16,446 bases of DNA from positions 1 to 16,446 of the forward strand of contig JANQST010000580.1 of assembly GCA_028279155.1 (NCBI GenBank), read 5' to 3'. Below the pieces are notes generated by a model. It was not told the origin of the DNA. It saw nothing but the letters and a program-made list of their open reading frames with translations, and did not search any database. Source of the stretch: Cyclobacteriaceae bacterium. Its GTDB lineage: Bacteria > Bacteroidota > Bacteroidia > Cytophagales > Cyclobacteriaceae. This document shows positions 1 through 7,055 of the stretch, piece by piece (position 1 is the stretch's first letter; each line of letters starts with the position of its first letter). The translations under genes and the position numbers were made by a program.

Positions 1-2682
1 GAGCTAATGCAAACAATTGCAAACGACTTGAATTCATTCATCGGGGGTCTGCAATCCATTTCAGAAAGCTATGTTAATGTAAGTCCTGAACGACCGGAAG
101 CTCATATCCTATTCGATCAAATGACAATGAGTGAGTTCGGCATCACCCAGGAAAATGTCATGAACAGCCTGAATGACTTTCAGCCATCCTTTCAGTCAGG
201 ATCCAGGTTTGTTAGTGGAAATGAAGAATTCGAAATAACCATCCGAACACACAATCAAATCATTGAAAGTGCAAAGGAAATGAAAGACCTCCGGGCACTT
301 CCGGTAGTAAACACCGCAGGAGCCACCAATGAGCTTGAAGATTTCTCCACCGTGATTTATTCTTCCGGGGAAAGCGGAATTCAGCGATTAAATCAAGAAA
401 AACAAGTTGAGCTCACCTATAGCTTTATAGATGAGGTAACGAATACCGAGTCGCTCCTAGAAGCATCAAGACTCGAAATCGATCAAATTGTGAGCAGCAT
501 TAATGTTCCGTCTGGAGTTGTAATCGATGTGATACATGAAGAGCAGCTGTTCGAAGAATTCTATTTCCTTATTGCAGCTGCTATCGTGATCATTTTCATG
601 ATTTTAGCTTCTGTATTCGAGTCGCTCTATCTACCAGTGGTGATCATGTTTTCAATCCCGCTTTCAGCAATTGGTGCTTTTTTGGGGTTGACATTTACTG
701 GGAATTCACTGCTAAACGCTAACACGCTCATTGGTTTTCTAATCTTGCTCGGTGTAGTGGTGAACAATGGCATCATATTAATTGATTACTCCAGGATCTT
801 AAGAAGAAGAGGATTCAATCGCTATCGATCACTAATGATCAGTGGTATTTCAAGGATTCGTCCGATTTTGATTACATCTATTACAACCATCGTTGCAATG
901 CTTCCATTGGCAATGGGACAAGCCGAATATGTAGTAAATATTGGTCAGCCTTTTGCGATTACGGTTATGGGCGGCCTGGCTTTCAGTACCCTTCTTACGT
1001 TGATCTACATTCCTACAATGAGTGCAGGCTTGGAAAGTGTTTTAAGGTGGTTCAAAAACCTTAGCCCCGCCATCAAAATCACTCAGATAGCTCTTATGAC
1101 AATGATGTGTACCTTGATTTACACAGAAGTTGATGGATTCATTTGGCAGATGCTTGGAATGATTTCAGCCGTAATTCTCATTCCCGGAGGAACGCATTTT
1201 GTTATGACTTCACTGAGACAGGCTAACGCCAAAATGGTGGATAAAGATGACGCCATGCGGATTGAGATTCAAAACCTCACCAAGGTATATGGACGTGACA
1301 AACGTTGGCTCCGGGAGTGGAAAGGGAACAAACACCTGCATGATTCACGTGGAGAATTTGTCGTTTCGGTCAAATCCATTCTCCAAAATTTGATCTGGCA
1401 ACTAGCGCTTATCGGATTCCTGGTCTACTTTATCTATTTCTATTTAGACAAAGCTTTTTGGCAGCTGTGTTTCATGATCGCACTACACACGCTTTTAATC
1501 TCCATTGTTCATGAAGTAACACACCTTTTGGGAGAGAAAAGAAGGAGATTATCCAAATTAATTCACAGTGTACTCTTCTGGGGATTCCCTATTTTGAGTT
1601 CCAGTCATATTTATAATGATATCAACCCGAAGCTGAAGGCAGTAGCCGTTTTCCTTATCATTCTCTGGTTCTTAGGATTAATTCTTGCAAACATTTCAAA
1701 ACGTCTCTCCTCACGACCTGTGGACGTTTCCAACATAAAAGGCAGGTTCAAACGGATCAGAAAAATGTACTACAAGCTTATGCTCGCTATTCCTTTTATT
1801 GGGAAAAAGAAGGAGCCGTTCAAAGCGTTAGCTGGAGTTAGCTTGAACATTGAGCAAGGAATGTTTGGGTTGCTGGGACCAAATGGTGCTGGTAAAACCA
1901 CATTGATGCGAATCCTCTGTGGTGTCATGGACCAGAGCTATGGCAAAATCTGGATCAACGGACATGACACAACATTGAAACGAGAAGAGCTTCAGGGTCT
2001 CATTGGTTATTTGCCACAGGCGTTTGGCACCTATGAAAACATGACTCCCTATCAATTCCTTGATTACCAGGCAATTCTCAGGAAAATAACCAATAAGAAA
2101 AAGCGGGAAGAACGTGTTCAGTACGTACTCAAAGCAGTGCATATGGATGAACACCAACACAAGAAGATTGGCTCTTTCTCCGGAGGTATGAAGCAGAGAA
2201 TAGGTATTGCACAGATCCTGTTGCACTTGCCCAAGATTCTTGTAGTAGATGAGCCGACAGCCGGCCTGGATCCACTGGAGCGAATTCGATTCAGAAATCT
2301 ACTTGTGGAGCTGAGTAGAGAGCGAATCGTCGTATTCTCAACACACATTATCGAAGACATTGCAAGCTCATGTAATCATCTCGCCGTTCTCATTAAAGGA
2401 AACATCGAATACATGGGCAGTCCGACAACAATGGCAGAGCTCGCTAAGGATTATGTATGGGAATTTTCTGTAACTCCGGAAGAATTCGAGCAGCTCAAAC
2501 AAGAACGCACCATTGTACATCACATGCGTGACGGTGAAAAGATTAGAGTAAAATGCCTGTCTGAATCGAAACCAGATGGGAACGCGAAACAGATCCGAGC
2601 GAACCTTGAAGACGCTTACCTGTGGTTAATGCAAAGTAAAAACAAAAACGGACATGAAGAGCTTTCTACTGTTAGCGTATAA
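1..2682 (+). CDS. RND efflux permease-ABC ATPase fusion protein (5' end outside window)
   Basis: The frame is open from base 1, so the first ATG (base 7) is internal; residues are numbered from that Met. Residues 1-180 resemble the second periplasmic porter part of an AcrB/HAE1-type RND pump. Residues 186-345 carry the last RND membrane helices, with GVVVNNGIILID (about 249-260) and RPILITSITT (285-294). Two further hydrophobic segments follow (about 356-396). An ABC ATPase begins at IEIQNLTKVYG (419-429), is interrupted by about 175 residues with three or four hydrophobic segments, and resumes at 605. It has Walker A GPNGAGKTT (624-632), signature FSGGMKQR (724-731), Walker B ILVVDEPTAGLD (744-755) and H-loop His780. 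All ATPase motifs look intact. It overlaps an ABC-2-like permease gene by 29 bases, so the ABC part probably pairs with that product in the inner membrane. Substrate is unknown. The family calls are firm; joint function is inference. Confidence 0.9.
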   Translation, partial: ELMQTIANDLNSFIGGLQSISESYVNVSPERPEAHILFDQMTMSEFGITQENVMNSLNDFQPSFQSGSRFVSGNEEFEITIRTHNQIIESAKEMKDLRALPVVNTAGATNELEDFSTVIYSSGESGIQRLNQEKQVELTYSFIDEVTNTESLLEASRLEIDQIVSSINVPSGVVIDVIHEEQLFEEFYFLIAAAIVIIFMILASVFESLYLPVVIMFSIPLSAIGAFLGLTFTGNSLLNANTLIGFLILLGVVVNNGIILIDYSRILRRRGFNRYRSLMISGISRIRPILITSITTIVAMLPLAMGQAEYVVNIGQPFAITVMGGLAFSTLLTLIYIPTMSAGLESVLRWFKNLSPAIKITQIALMTMMCTLIYTEVDGFIWQMLGMISAVILIPGGTHFVMTSLRQANAKMVDKDDAMRIEIQNLTKVYGRDKRWLREWKGNKHLHDSRGEFVVSVKSILQNLIWQLALIGFLVYFIYFYLDKAFWQLCFMIALHTLLISIVHEVTHLLGEKRRRLSKLIHSVLFWGFPILSSSHIYNDINPKLKAVAVFLIILWFLGLILANISKRLSSRPVDVSNIKGRFKRIRKMYYKLMLAIPFIGKKKEPFKALAGVSLNIEQGMFGLLGPNGAGKTTLMRILCGVMDQSYGKIWINGHDTTLKREELQGLIGYLPQAFGTYENMTPYQFLDYQAILRKITNKKKREERVQYVLKAVHMDEHQHKKIGSFSGGMKQRIGIAQILLHLPKILVVDEPTAGLDPLERIRFRNLLVELSRERIVVFSTHIIEDIASSCNHLAVLIKGNIEYMGSPTTMAELAKDYVWEFSVTPEEFEQLKQERTIVHHMRDGEKIRVKCLSESKPDGNAKQIRANLEDAYLWLMQSKNKNGHEELSTVSV

Positions 2683-3355
2683 ATTATCTACCTATAACAT
2701 CAAGGTGATTTTTGCCAACAAGTTTGTCTACTTCGTACTGGCAGCCTTCCTGTTTTTTGGGATGATCATTACGATCACCATTTTCGAAGATCCTAATTTC
2801 AATGAAGCAGTCATTTACGGATTCCTGGTTTTTCCAGGACTGCTATTGATCTTTTACCCACTTGCTTATGGGCTTCAAAACGACGATGATTCCAAGATGA
2901 TCGAAACGATTTTTGGAATTCCCAACTACAGGTATAAGGTATGGTTGGTGAGATTTGGTCTTACAATTTTTGTAGCTGGGATCATACTGGTCTTTCTAAG
3001 TATAGTAGCCAACATTACACTGTATAGGTTCAACATTTTACCCATGCTTGGACAGGTACTTTTTCCAATTGCCTTCCTCGGATCTCTTGCATTTATGATT
3101 TCTACATTGGTAAGAACCGGAAATGGAACCGCCATCATCATGGTCATTGTTAGTTTCTTCTTTTTCGTTTTTGCTGAAGAAATAGAATACAGTCAATACA
3201 ACATTTTCCTTAACCCTTTTAGTGAGCCACGTGAAATGAGCGAGTTCATTTGGCTAAATGTCATTTTCAAAAATCGGCTTTATCTGACTATCGGGACAGG
3301 TATATTCCTGTTGTACGGAATGTTCAATCTGCAATTCCGGGAAAAGTTCATATAA
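2654..3355 (+). CDS. ABC-2-type transporter permease
   Basis: A 233-residue, very hydrophobic protein with about six predicted membrane helices (near 22-44, 52-74, 97-123, 130-152, 158-174 and 208-224). This is the usual topology of small ABC-2 permeases that pair with a separate ATPase. A charged stretch with NDDDSK (76-81) between helices 2 and 3 is followed by IETIFGIPNYRYKVW, resembling the coupling region of Bacteroidota ABC-2 permeases. Its start lies inside the end of the upstream RND-ABC fusion gene (29-base overlap in a different frame), which implies co-translation and a partner relationship. It has no ATPase domain of its own. Substrate cannot be told. The exact Pfam family was not checked; membership is inferred from topology and context. 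Confidence 0.8.
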   Translation: MKSFLLLAYKLSTYNIKVIFANKFVYFVLAAFLFFGMIITITIFEDPNFNEAVIYGFLVFPGLLLIFYPLAYGLQNDDDSKMIETIFGIPNYRYKVWLVRFGLTIFVAGIILVFLSIVANITLYRFNILPMLGQVLFPIAFLGSLAFMISTLVRTGNGTAIIMVIVSFFFFVFAEEIEYSQYNIFLNPFSEPREMSEFIWLNVIFKNRLYLTIGTGIFLLYGMFNLQFREKFI

Positions 3356-3404
3356 GTCAGTTATTTAGTTCCCCTACTTGAAAGAATGCTTTAATTATTA
3401 AAAT

Positions 3405-3449
3405 ACTTAACCAGTTAAGTAAATGGTATATTTACATAACTGGTTAAGT
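3405..3449. promoter_or_regulatory. Paired palindromic operators in front of the MarR gene
   Basis: Two near-identical 16-base palindromes lie just upstream of the MarR start codon: ACTTAACCAGTTAAGT (3405-3420) and ACATAACTGGTTAAGT (3434-3449). Each has 7-base arms around a 2-base centre; the first is perfect, the second has one mismatched pair. Their centres are 29 bases apart. A Bacteroidota-like -7 element TATATTTA (3427-3434) lies between them, and the downstream copy ends 5 bases before the ATG. This size and symmetry fit MarR-family operators and autorepression. I see no good -33 element. The sequence is observed; regulator binding is inferred. Confidence 0.7.
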
Positions 3450-3454
3450 ATCAT

Positions 3455-3946
3455 ATGGAAGATTATCTTAAAGAACTAGGATACCTGGGATTGATTGCAC
3501 GTCTAAAACGTCTGAGTGACGGAATGCTTTACAGTATCCGAGATGTGTACAAATTGAAAGCATTCGAAATTGAGCCCAATTGGCACTTTGTTTTCCTATC
3601 ACTTAAGCAACATGAGACGAGAACAATGACTCAATTGTCGGGAGCTTTTGGTCTCTCCCAACCAGCCTTGGTTAAGATTATCAACAAGATGAAAAAAAAG
3701 GGCTATCTCGATTTCATTCAAGATGACAAGGACAAAAGGAAAACCCAGTTGCGGTTGTCTCAAAAGGCAAAAAATGAGTTACCTCATTTTGAAAAAGTAT
3801 GGAATGCAGGTCAAAATTCGATAGCCAAAATGCTGAATGAGGATCAGACGTTTATGAGCAAACTGGAGGACCTGGAACGATTACTTAAGCAGCAAGGCTT
3901 CAAAGATCGGATTCTTGAACAATTGCTGGAAAACAAAAAAGCATGA
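3455..3946 (+). CDS. MarR-family transcriptional regulator
   Basis: A 163-residue protein. The N-terminal helix region (LGYLGLIARLKRLSDGML, 8-25) resembles the dimerisation part of the MarR subfamily often found fused to a GNAT acetyltransferase; no acetyltransferase domain is present here. The winged helix-turn-helix spans about 57-104: recognition helix SQPALVKIINKMKKKGYL (68-85), then a charged wing DDKDKRKTQLRLS (90-102). Acidic and basic C-terminal helices complete the dimer interface. The ATG at 3455 follows two palindromic operators directly, suggesting autoregulation. Its stop overlaps the start of the next gene in an ATGA, so it is translationally coupled to the cysteine-synthase-like enzyme and probably controls it. 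The effector is unknown. Cys residues are absent, so a thiol-redox switch of the OhrR type is unlikely. Confidence 0.9.
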   Translation: MEDYLKELGYLGLIARLKRLSDGMLYSIRDVYKLKAFEIEPNWHFVFLSLKQHETRTMTQLSGAFGLSQPALVKIINKMKKKGYLDFIQDDKDKRKTQLRLSQKAKNELPHFEKVWNAGQNSIAKMLNEDQTFMSKLEDLERLLKQQGFKDRILEQLLENKKA

Positions 3947-4842
3947 TTGGAAATACACCATTGATTAAACTAAAGCGACTACCCGAGCCTGGTTGTGCAG
4001 ACATCTATGTCAAATATGAAGGCGGTAATCCAACAGGTAGTATGAAAGATCGGATGGCACTCTCCATGATAGAAGGTGCAGAACAAAGAGGGGAACTCAA
4101 AAAAGGATATAAAGTTATTGAGTATACGGGAGGAAGTACCGGCAGCTCACTTGCAATGGTTTGTGCTACAAAAGGTTACAAAGCCTACTTCGTTTCTTCA
4201 AATGCTTTTGCTGAGGAGAAACTCAGAACAATGAAAGCATTTGGTGCAGAACTAGAGCTCGTAGAAAGCAATGAACTCACTGCCCGGCTCATCGACGAGA
4301 TGATAGCCAGGGTAAGAGAATTAAGCACTGAGCCTAACACCTTCTGGACAGACCAGATCAATAATGTTGACAATCGCAATGCTTACCACAATATGGCCAA
4401 TGAAATTATGGATGTGCTGGGAACAGACATCGATGAGTTTATGACAGGTGTTGGAGGTGGTGGATGTTTTTCCGGAAATTCAGAAATCTTCAAAAAACAA
4501 ATTCCCGGAATCCGATGCATACCCATTGAGCCCTACCATGTAAGAAACATCTCTGGAGGAGACACTTCCGGATCGCATAAACTTGAGGGGATAGGTTTGT
4601 CTTTTGTTCCTTCCATTTTCAGAGCAGATCTTGTAGATGAGGTAATAGCTGTGAAAGATGAAGATGCATTCGAAACAGCAAAGCAATTAGCGAGAACAGA
4701 AGGGATTTTTGGTGGAATTACCTCAGGAGCGAATGTCTGGGCAGCTATGCAACGAGCCCGTGAGTTAGGCCCTGGAAAAAAAATTGTAACTGTGATTATC
4801 GATTCGGGATTGAGGTACCTGGATGGCGATTTGTACAGATAG
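3943..4842 (+). CDS. PLP-dependent cysteine synthase-family protein
   Basis: A 299-residue fold-type II PLP enzyme of the cysteine synthase/cystathionine beta-synthase family. NPTGSMKDR (29-37) supplies the Schiff-base lysine, Lys35. GVGGGGCFSG (169-178) is the phosphate-binding glycine loop, GSHKLEGIG (210-218) matches the family's HKIQGIG segment, and IDSGLRYL (286-293) is the conserved C-terminal motif. The substrate loop is TGGSTGSS (62-69) instead of the TSGNTG of CysK, which marks a separate subfamily, so true O-acetylserine sulfhydrylase activity is not assured. Starting directly at MIGNTPL is normal for this subfamily as I recall it. An in-frame stop at 3916 excludes a much longer N-terminus. 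It overlaps the MarR gene by 4 bases (ATGA). Likely a cytosolic beta-replacement or beta-elimination enzyme acting on an amino acid; substrate open. Confidence 0.85.
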   Translation: MIGNTPLIKLKRLPEPGCADIYVKYEGGNPTGSMKDRMALSMIEGAEQRGELKKGYKVIEYTGGSTGSSLAMVCATKGYKAYFVSSNAFAEEKLRTMKAFGAELELVESNELTARLIDEMIARVRELSTEPNTFWTDQINNVDNRNAYHNMANEIMDVLGTDIDEFMTGVGGGGCFSGNSEIFKKQIPGIRCIPIEPYHVRNISGGDTSGSHKLEGIGLSFVPSIFRADLVDEVIAVKDEDAFETAKQLARTEGIFGGITSGANVWAAMQRARELGPGKKIVTVIIDSGLRYLDGDLYR

Positions 4843-4870
4843 ACCGTACCGGTACCACGCAGCTGCATCG

Positions 4871-4878
4871 TATATTTG
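4871..4878 (+). promoter_or_regulatory. Candidate -7 promoter box for the ArsR gene
   Basis: TATATTTG matches the Bacteroidota primary sigma -7 consensus TAnnTTTG exactly and ends 14 bases before the ATG at 4893, which would give a very short leader. No convincing -33 TTTG is seen about 19 bases upstream. ATCG occurs on both sides (4867-4870 and 4888-4891) in the same orientation, so it does not form the inverted repeat found at 6094 and 7510. Confidence 0.4.
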
Positions 4879-4892
4879 TAAAAAACTATCGC

Positions 4893-5222
4893 ATGCGCAT
4901 CCGAAGCGAAGTATCAAGTCCATACATCACTACTGAGGACCAAAAAATGGCAGAAATTGGCAATGCCCTCGCGCATCCTCTTCGGGTTGCCCTTGTTCGG
5001 TACCTGAGCACTAAGGATAAAGGTGAAGGTCTGGACAACGCCACATGCAACAAAGACTTGGTAGAAATGTTTGACTATTCGCAATCAACTATGTCACAAC
5101 ATGTGAAAATTCTAAAAGATTGCGGACTTTTTACAGTTGAACAAAAAGATCAATTCCGGTACTATTTTCTTAATAGGGAATTGTTGAAGGAATACAATAA
5201 ATTCTTAGATCAGCTGTCTTAA
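4893..5222 (+). CDS. ArsR/SmtB-family winged-helix repressor
   Basis: A 109-residue protein consisting of one ArsR-type winged helix. The hallmark helix ALAHPLRVALVRYL (25-38) is followed by the DNA-reading helix YSQSTMSQHVKILKDCGLF (62-80) and the wing EQKDQFRYYFLN (83-94). The classical arsenic site ELCVCDL is absent. The equivalent segment is NATCNKDLVEMF with a single Cys52, and there is another Cys77 in LKDCGLF, so metal sensing through a different site, or a non-metal ligand, is possible. An in-frame Met at residue 19 (base 4947) could be the true start, but the helix before it fits the family. It lies 50 bases after the PLP enzyme gene with its own candidate promoter and converges on the phosphatase gene (7-base gap). 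It is a candidate regulator of the ATCGT-N6-ACGAT operators nearby, though its own promoter lacks that site. Confidence 0.88.
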   Translation: MRIRSEVSSPYITTEDQKMAEIGNALAHPLRVALVRYLSTKDKGEGLDNATCNKDLVEMFDYSQSTMSQHVKILKDCGLFTVEQKDQFRYYFLNRELLKEYNKFLDQLS

Positions 5223-5229
5223 GTCCTAA

Positions 5230-6090
5230 CTAGTTGCTCCACTCCTCCTTCGCCTTTTCCAAATCCTGACGAAACTCTTCATTTTCTAACATCATCACTA
5301 GCATGCGATGTGCAATCACTCGTGCTGCTTCTTCATCGCTTGGGTAATGGATACCCATGATTTCCCTAGACTCCCCTACTTCATAAGCAAGATCAATAAA
5401 ATTCTTCCTTTTACCAGGAATCAATTCACTCCATGTAAATGCCTGAATATAGGCCCACAACGTATGGCCGCTGGCAAAAGATGGATTCGAAACCCTACCC
5501 ATAGGTTTCAATTTTGATTCCAGGTGATATGGCCTTGGACGAAGGTGATGATATTTCAATGTGAACTCGATAATGCGCATGTCTCTCGTAACACCAGCCA
5601 ATAAGCGGGTTGTCGCTGGATAATTGGCCGGATTACATTCAGATCCTATAATCGATTCACACTCCCAAAAAAGATCTTCTACATTTCCATATCCTGCATT
5701 CTTCTCCAGCAAAGGCCAATAGCCAATAGAAGCAATTTCATAGGCTCTCCTTCTTTCTCCGGCCCCTCTCTTTTCCTGCCATTCAAGTAAGTAGTCGAGT
5801 TCGGCACGTGTCTGTTCTGAACTATTGGCAGGGAATCCAACTAAAGATTTAAGTTCAGGGATGTCGTCCTGGCTAAGATAGGAAGGTTCAATTCCGATGA
5901 ATTGTTTACCCGTTGCTCGTTCAGTTGCTGGGTACCTCATCGCAGTTAGTTCCTTCTGACTGGGATCCGGAGCATCACTTAACTTTTGAAGTTCAGCATA
6001 GTGCCTGGAAATAGGTTCAATTGGTTGAATGGTTTGTGAAAATAGTGAAAGGCTGATGACAATCAGTGAGCATAAAAGAATGACTTTCAT
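5230..6090 (-). CDS. Secreted class A acid phosphatase (PAP2 superfamily)
   Basis: A 286-residue protein with an N-terminal signal peptide (hydrophobic core VILLCSLIVISLSLF, residues 3-17), so probably periplasmic or exported. It carries the three phosphatase motifs of the PAP2/class A acid phosphatase superfamily: KYHHLRPRP (KX6RP, 179-187), PSFASGH (203-209) and SREIMGIHYPSD (SRX5HX3D, 241-252). The nucleophile is expected to be His248, with His209 as acid/base and Arg186/Arg242 binding phosphate. The second motif reads ASGH rather than PSGH. Length and motif order resemble PhoN-type phosphatases. These release phosphate from a broad range of monoesters; this enzyme's substrate is not known. 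Its promoter shares an operator with the flavoprotein gene at 7532, which is unusual for a housekeeping phosphatase. Confidence 0.88.
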   Translation of the reverse strand: MKVILLCSLIVISLSLFSQTIQPIEPISRHYAELQKLSDAPDPSQKELTAMRYPATERATGKQFIGIEPSYLSQDDIPELKSLVGFPANSSEQTRAELDYLLEWQEKRGAGERRRAYEIASIGYWPLLEKNAGYGNVEDLFWECESIIGSECNPANYPATTRLLAGVTRDMRIIEFTLKYHHLRPRPYHLESKLKPMGRVSNPSFASGHTLWAYIQAFTWSELIPGKRKNFIDLAYEVGESREIMGIHYPSDEEAARVIAHRMLVMMLENEEFRQDLEKAKEEWSN

Positions 6091-6093
6091 ATT

Positions 6094-6120
6094 ATCGTTT
6101 ATTGACGATGTACGAAATTA
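6094..6120 (-). promoter_or_regulatory. Operator and -7 box of the phosphatase gene
   Basis: Read on the minus strand: -7-like box TAATTTCG (6120-6113), three bases, then the inverted repeat ATCGT-CAATAA-ACGAT (6109-6094), three bases, then the ATG at 6090. The box, the 3-base gap and the ATCGT-N6-ACGAT repeat are also found in front of the flavoprotein gene (7499-7525). An operator placed just downstream of the -7 box suggests repression. The regulator is not known; an ArsR-type protein is a reasonable guess. Confidence 0.6.
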
Positions 6121-6136
6121 AAACAAGTAAGGTTTG

Positions 6137-6166
6137 TTGGAGAATTACAAAAAGTTTCTATATTTA
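6137..6166 (+). promoter_or_regulatory. Candidate promoter of the ArsR-SRPBCC gene
   Basis: TTG (6137-6139) and TATATTTA (6159-6166) are separated by 19 bases, close to the Bacteroidota -33/-7 arrangement (TTTG ... TAnnTTTG). The 11-base string TATATTTACAT is identical to that in front of the MarR gene (3427-3437). The -7 box is followed at once by an inverted repeat that probably serves as operator. Confidence 0.45.
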
Positions 6167-6167
6167 C

Positions 6168-6187
6168 ATGTTACCTTTTAGTAACAT
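6168..6187. promoter_or_regulatory. Inverted-repeat operator of the ArsR-SRPBCC gene
   Basis: ATGTTAC (6168-6174) and GTAACAT (6181-6187) form perfect 7-base arms around CTTTTA. The repeat starts one base after the -7-like box and ends 8 bases before the ATG at 6196. It differs from the ATCGT-N6-ACGAT repeat on the other side of this divergent region, so two regulators probably act here. Autoregulation by the gene product is the simplest explanation. Confidence 0.55.
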
Positions 6188-6195
6188 ATAAGAAA

Positions 6196-7023
6196 ATGAT
6201 AATAAAAACACCCAATAAAGCCTTAGAAACAGACAATATCTGGAAAGCCTTAGCAGACCCGACTCGACGTAGATTGATGGATTTGGTAAGAGAATCTCCA
6301 AAAACTACCGGGCAATTAGTAGAAGAATTCGAAGAAATTGGACGCTGCGCAGTGATGAAACATTTGTCCATCCTGGAAAAAGTCAACCTGATTATCCCAA
6401 AAAAGGAAGGGAAGCATCGGTGGAATCACATCAATGCGATACCACTACAAGAGGTGTATGAACGGTGGGTGAAAAAATATGAAGCGCAATGGGCCAGCAG
6501 TCTTTTACAACTCAAAGAGCTCTCGGAATACAAAGCAAACGAAAATGAACTAATAGATAAATTAATCATGGAACAATCAAAAACAGTGAACATCCTCATG
6601 GAGATACCTATTGAGGCTCGTCAACAGCAGGTATGGGAGTGCCTGATTAAAGATGTAGGGTTATGGTGGCGAAAAGATTTCTACACCAGTCCTAAAACAC
6701 AAAACTTCATCATCGAACCGCGACCTGGTGGCAAAATGTATGAGGACTATGGAAATGACGAAGGGTTGGTATGGGCAGACGTAATCGTTATCGACTCCCC
6801 TAACGTACTTGAACTCAAAGGACATTTATCTCCACAGTTTGGAGGTCCAGCCTTTTCATTCCTGAGACTTTCTCTTCAAGGTGACGATAAGCAAACGACT
6901 CTAACCTTATCCGATACCGTGATTGGAGATATTTCGGATAGCACTAAGAAAGATTTGGAAGCTGGATGGAAAATGCTTTTCGAAGACGGTTTCAAAAACT
7001 ATGTAAATCAAAAATTGAACTAA
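6196..7023 (+). CDS. ArsR-type HTH-SRPBCC (AHSA1-like) fusion regulator
   Basis: A 275-residue two-domain protein. Residues 12-80 form an ArsR winged helix: NIWKALADPTRRRLMDLV (14-31), then the recognition segment RCAVMKHLSILEKVNLI (50-66) and the wing KKEGKHRWNH (69-78). After a helical linker (82-128), residues 129-270 form an SRPBCC/START-like ligand-binding domain of the AHSA1 type, with IPIEARQQQVWECL (137-150), EPRPGGKMYEDYG (174-186) and a C-terminal helix EAGWKMLFEDGFKNYV (255-270). This arrangement, common in Bacteroidota and Actinobacteria, suggests a repressor responding to a hydrophobic small molecule; the ligand is unknown. An inverted repeat just upstream is probably its own operator. 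The NTF2-like gene starts 32 bases downstream and is likely cotranscribed. Confidence 0.88.
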   Translation: MIIKTPNKALETDNIWKALADPTRRRLMDLVRESPKTTGQLVEEFEEIGRCAVMKHLSILEKVNLIIPKKEGKHRWNHINAIPLQEVYERWVKKYEAQWASSLLQLKELSEYKANENELIDKLIMEQSKTVNILMEIPIEARQQQVWECLIKDVGLWWRKDFYTSPKTQNFIIEPRPGGKMYEDYGNDEGLVWADVIVIDSPNVLELKGHLSPQFGGPAFSFLRLSLQGDDKQTTLTLSDTVIGDISDSTKKDLEAGWKMLFEDGFKNYVNQKLN

Positions 7024-7055
7024 CAGTAATAACTCATATTATAAACTTTAGAGAC

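Noticed and set aside
1..2682. RND-ABC fusion as a frameshift or assembly artefact
   Set aside because: The frame is continuous for more than 890 codons with ordinary codon use across the junction, and the extra membrane helices at 356-396 form a plausible linker; still worth confirming with reads.
4846..4855. Palindrome GTACCGGTAC after the cysteine-synthase-like gene as terminator or operator
   Set aside because: Stem is only five bases, there is no loop and no T-run follows; likely chance.
4533..4868. Open frame on the minus strand opposite the PLP enzyme gene
   Set aside because: Entirely antisense to a strong coding region, with no recognisable domain; a shadow frame.
4890..4897. CGCATGCG palindrome overlapping the ArsR start codon
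   Set aside because: Only eight bases and unlike the other operators in the window.
6966..7055. Longer N-terminus for the NTF2-like protein starting at the upstream in-frame ATG
   Set aside because: The extra 30 residues overlap the previous gene and would mask a clear signal peptide beginning at 7056.
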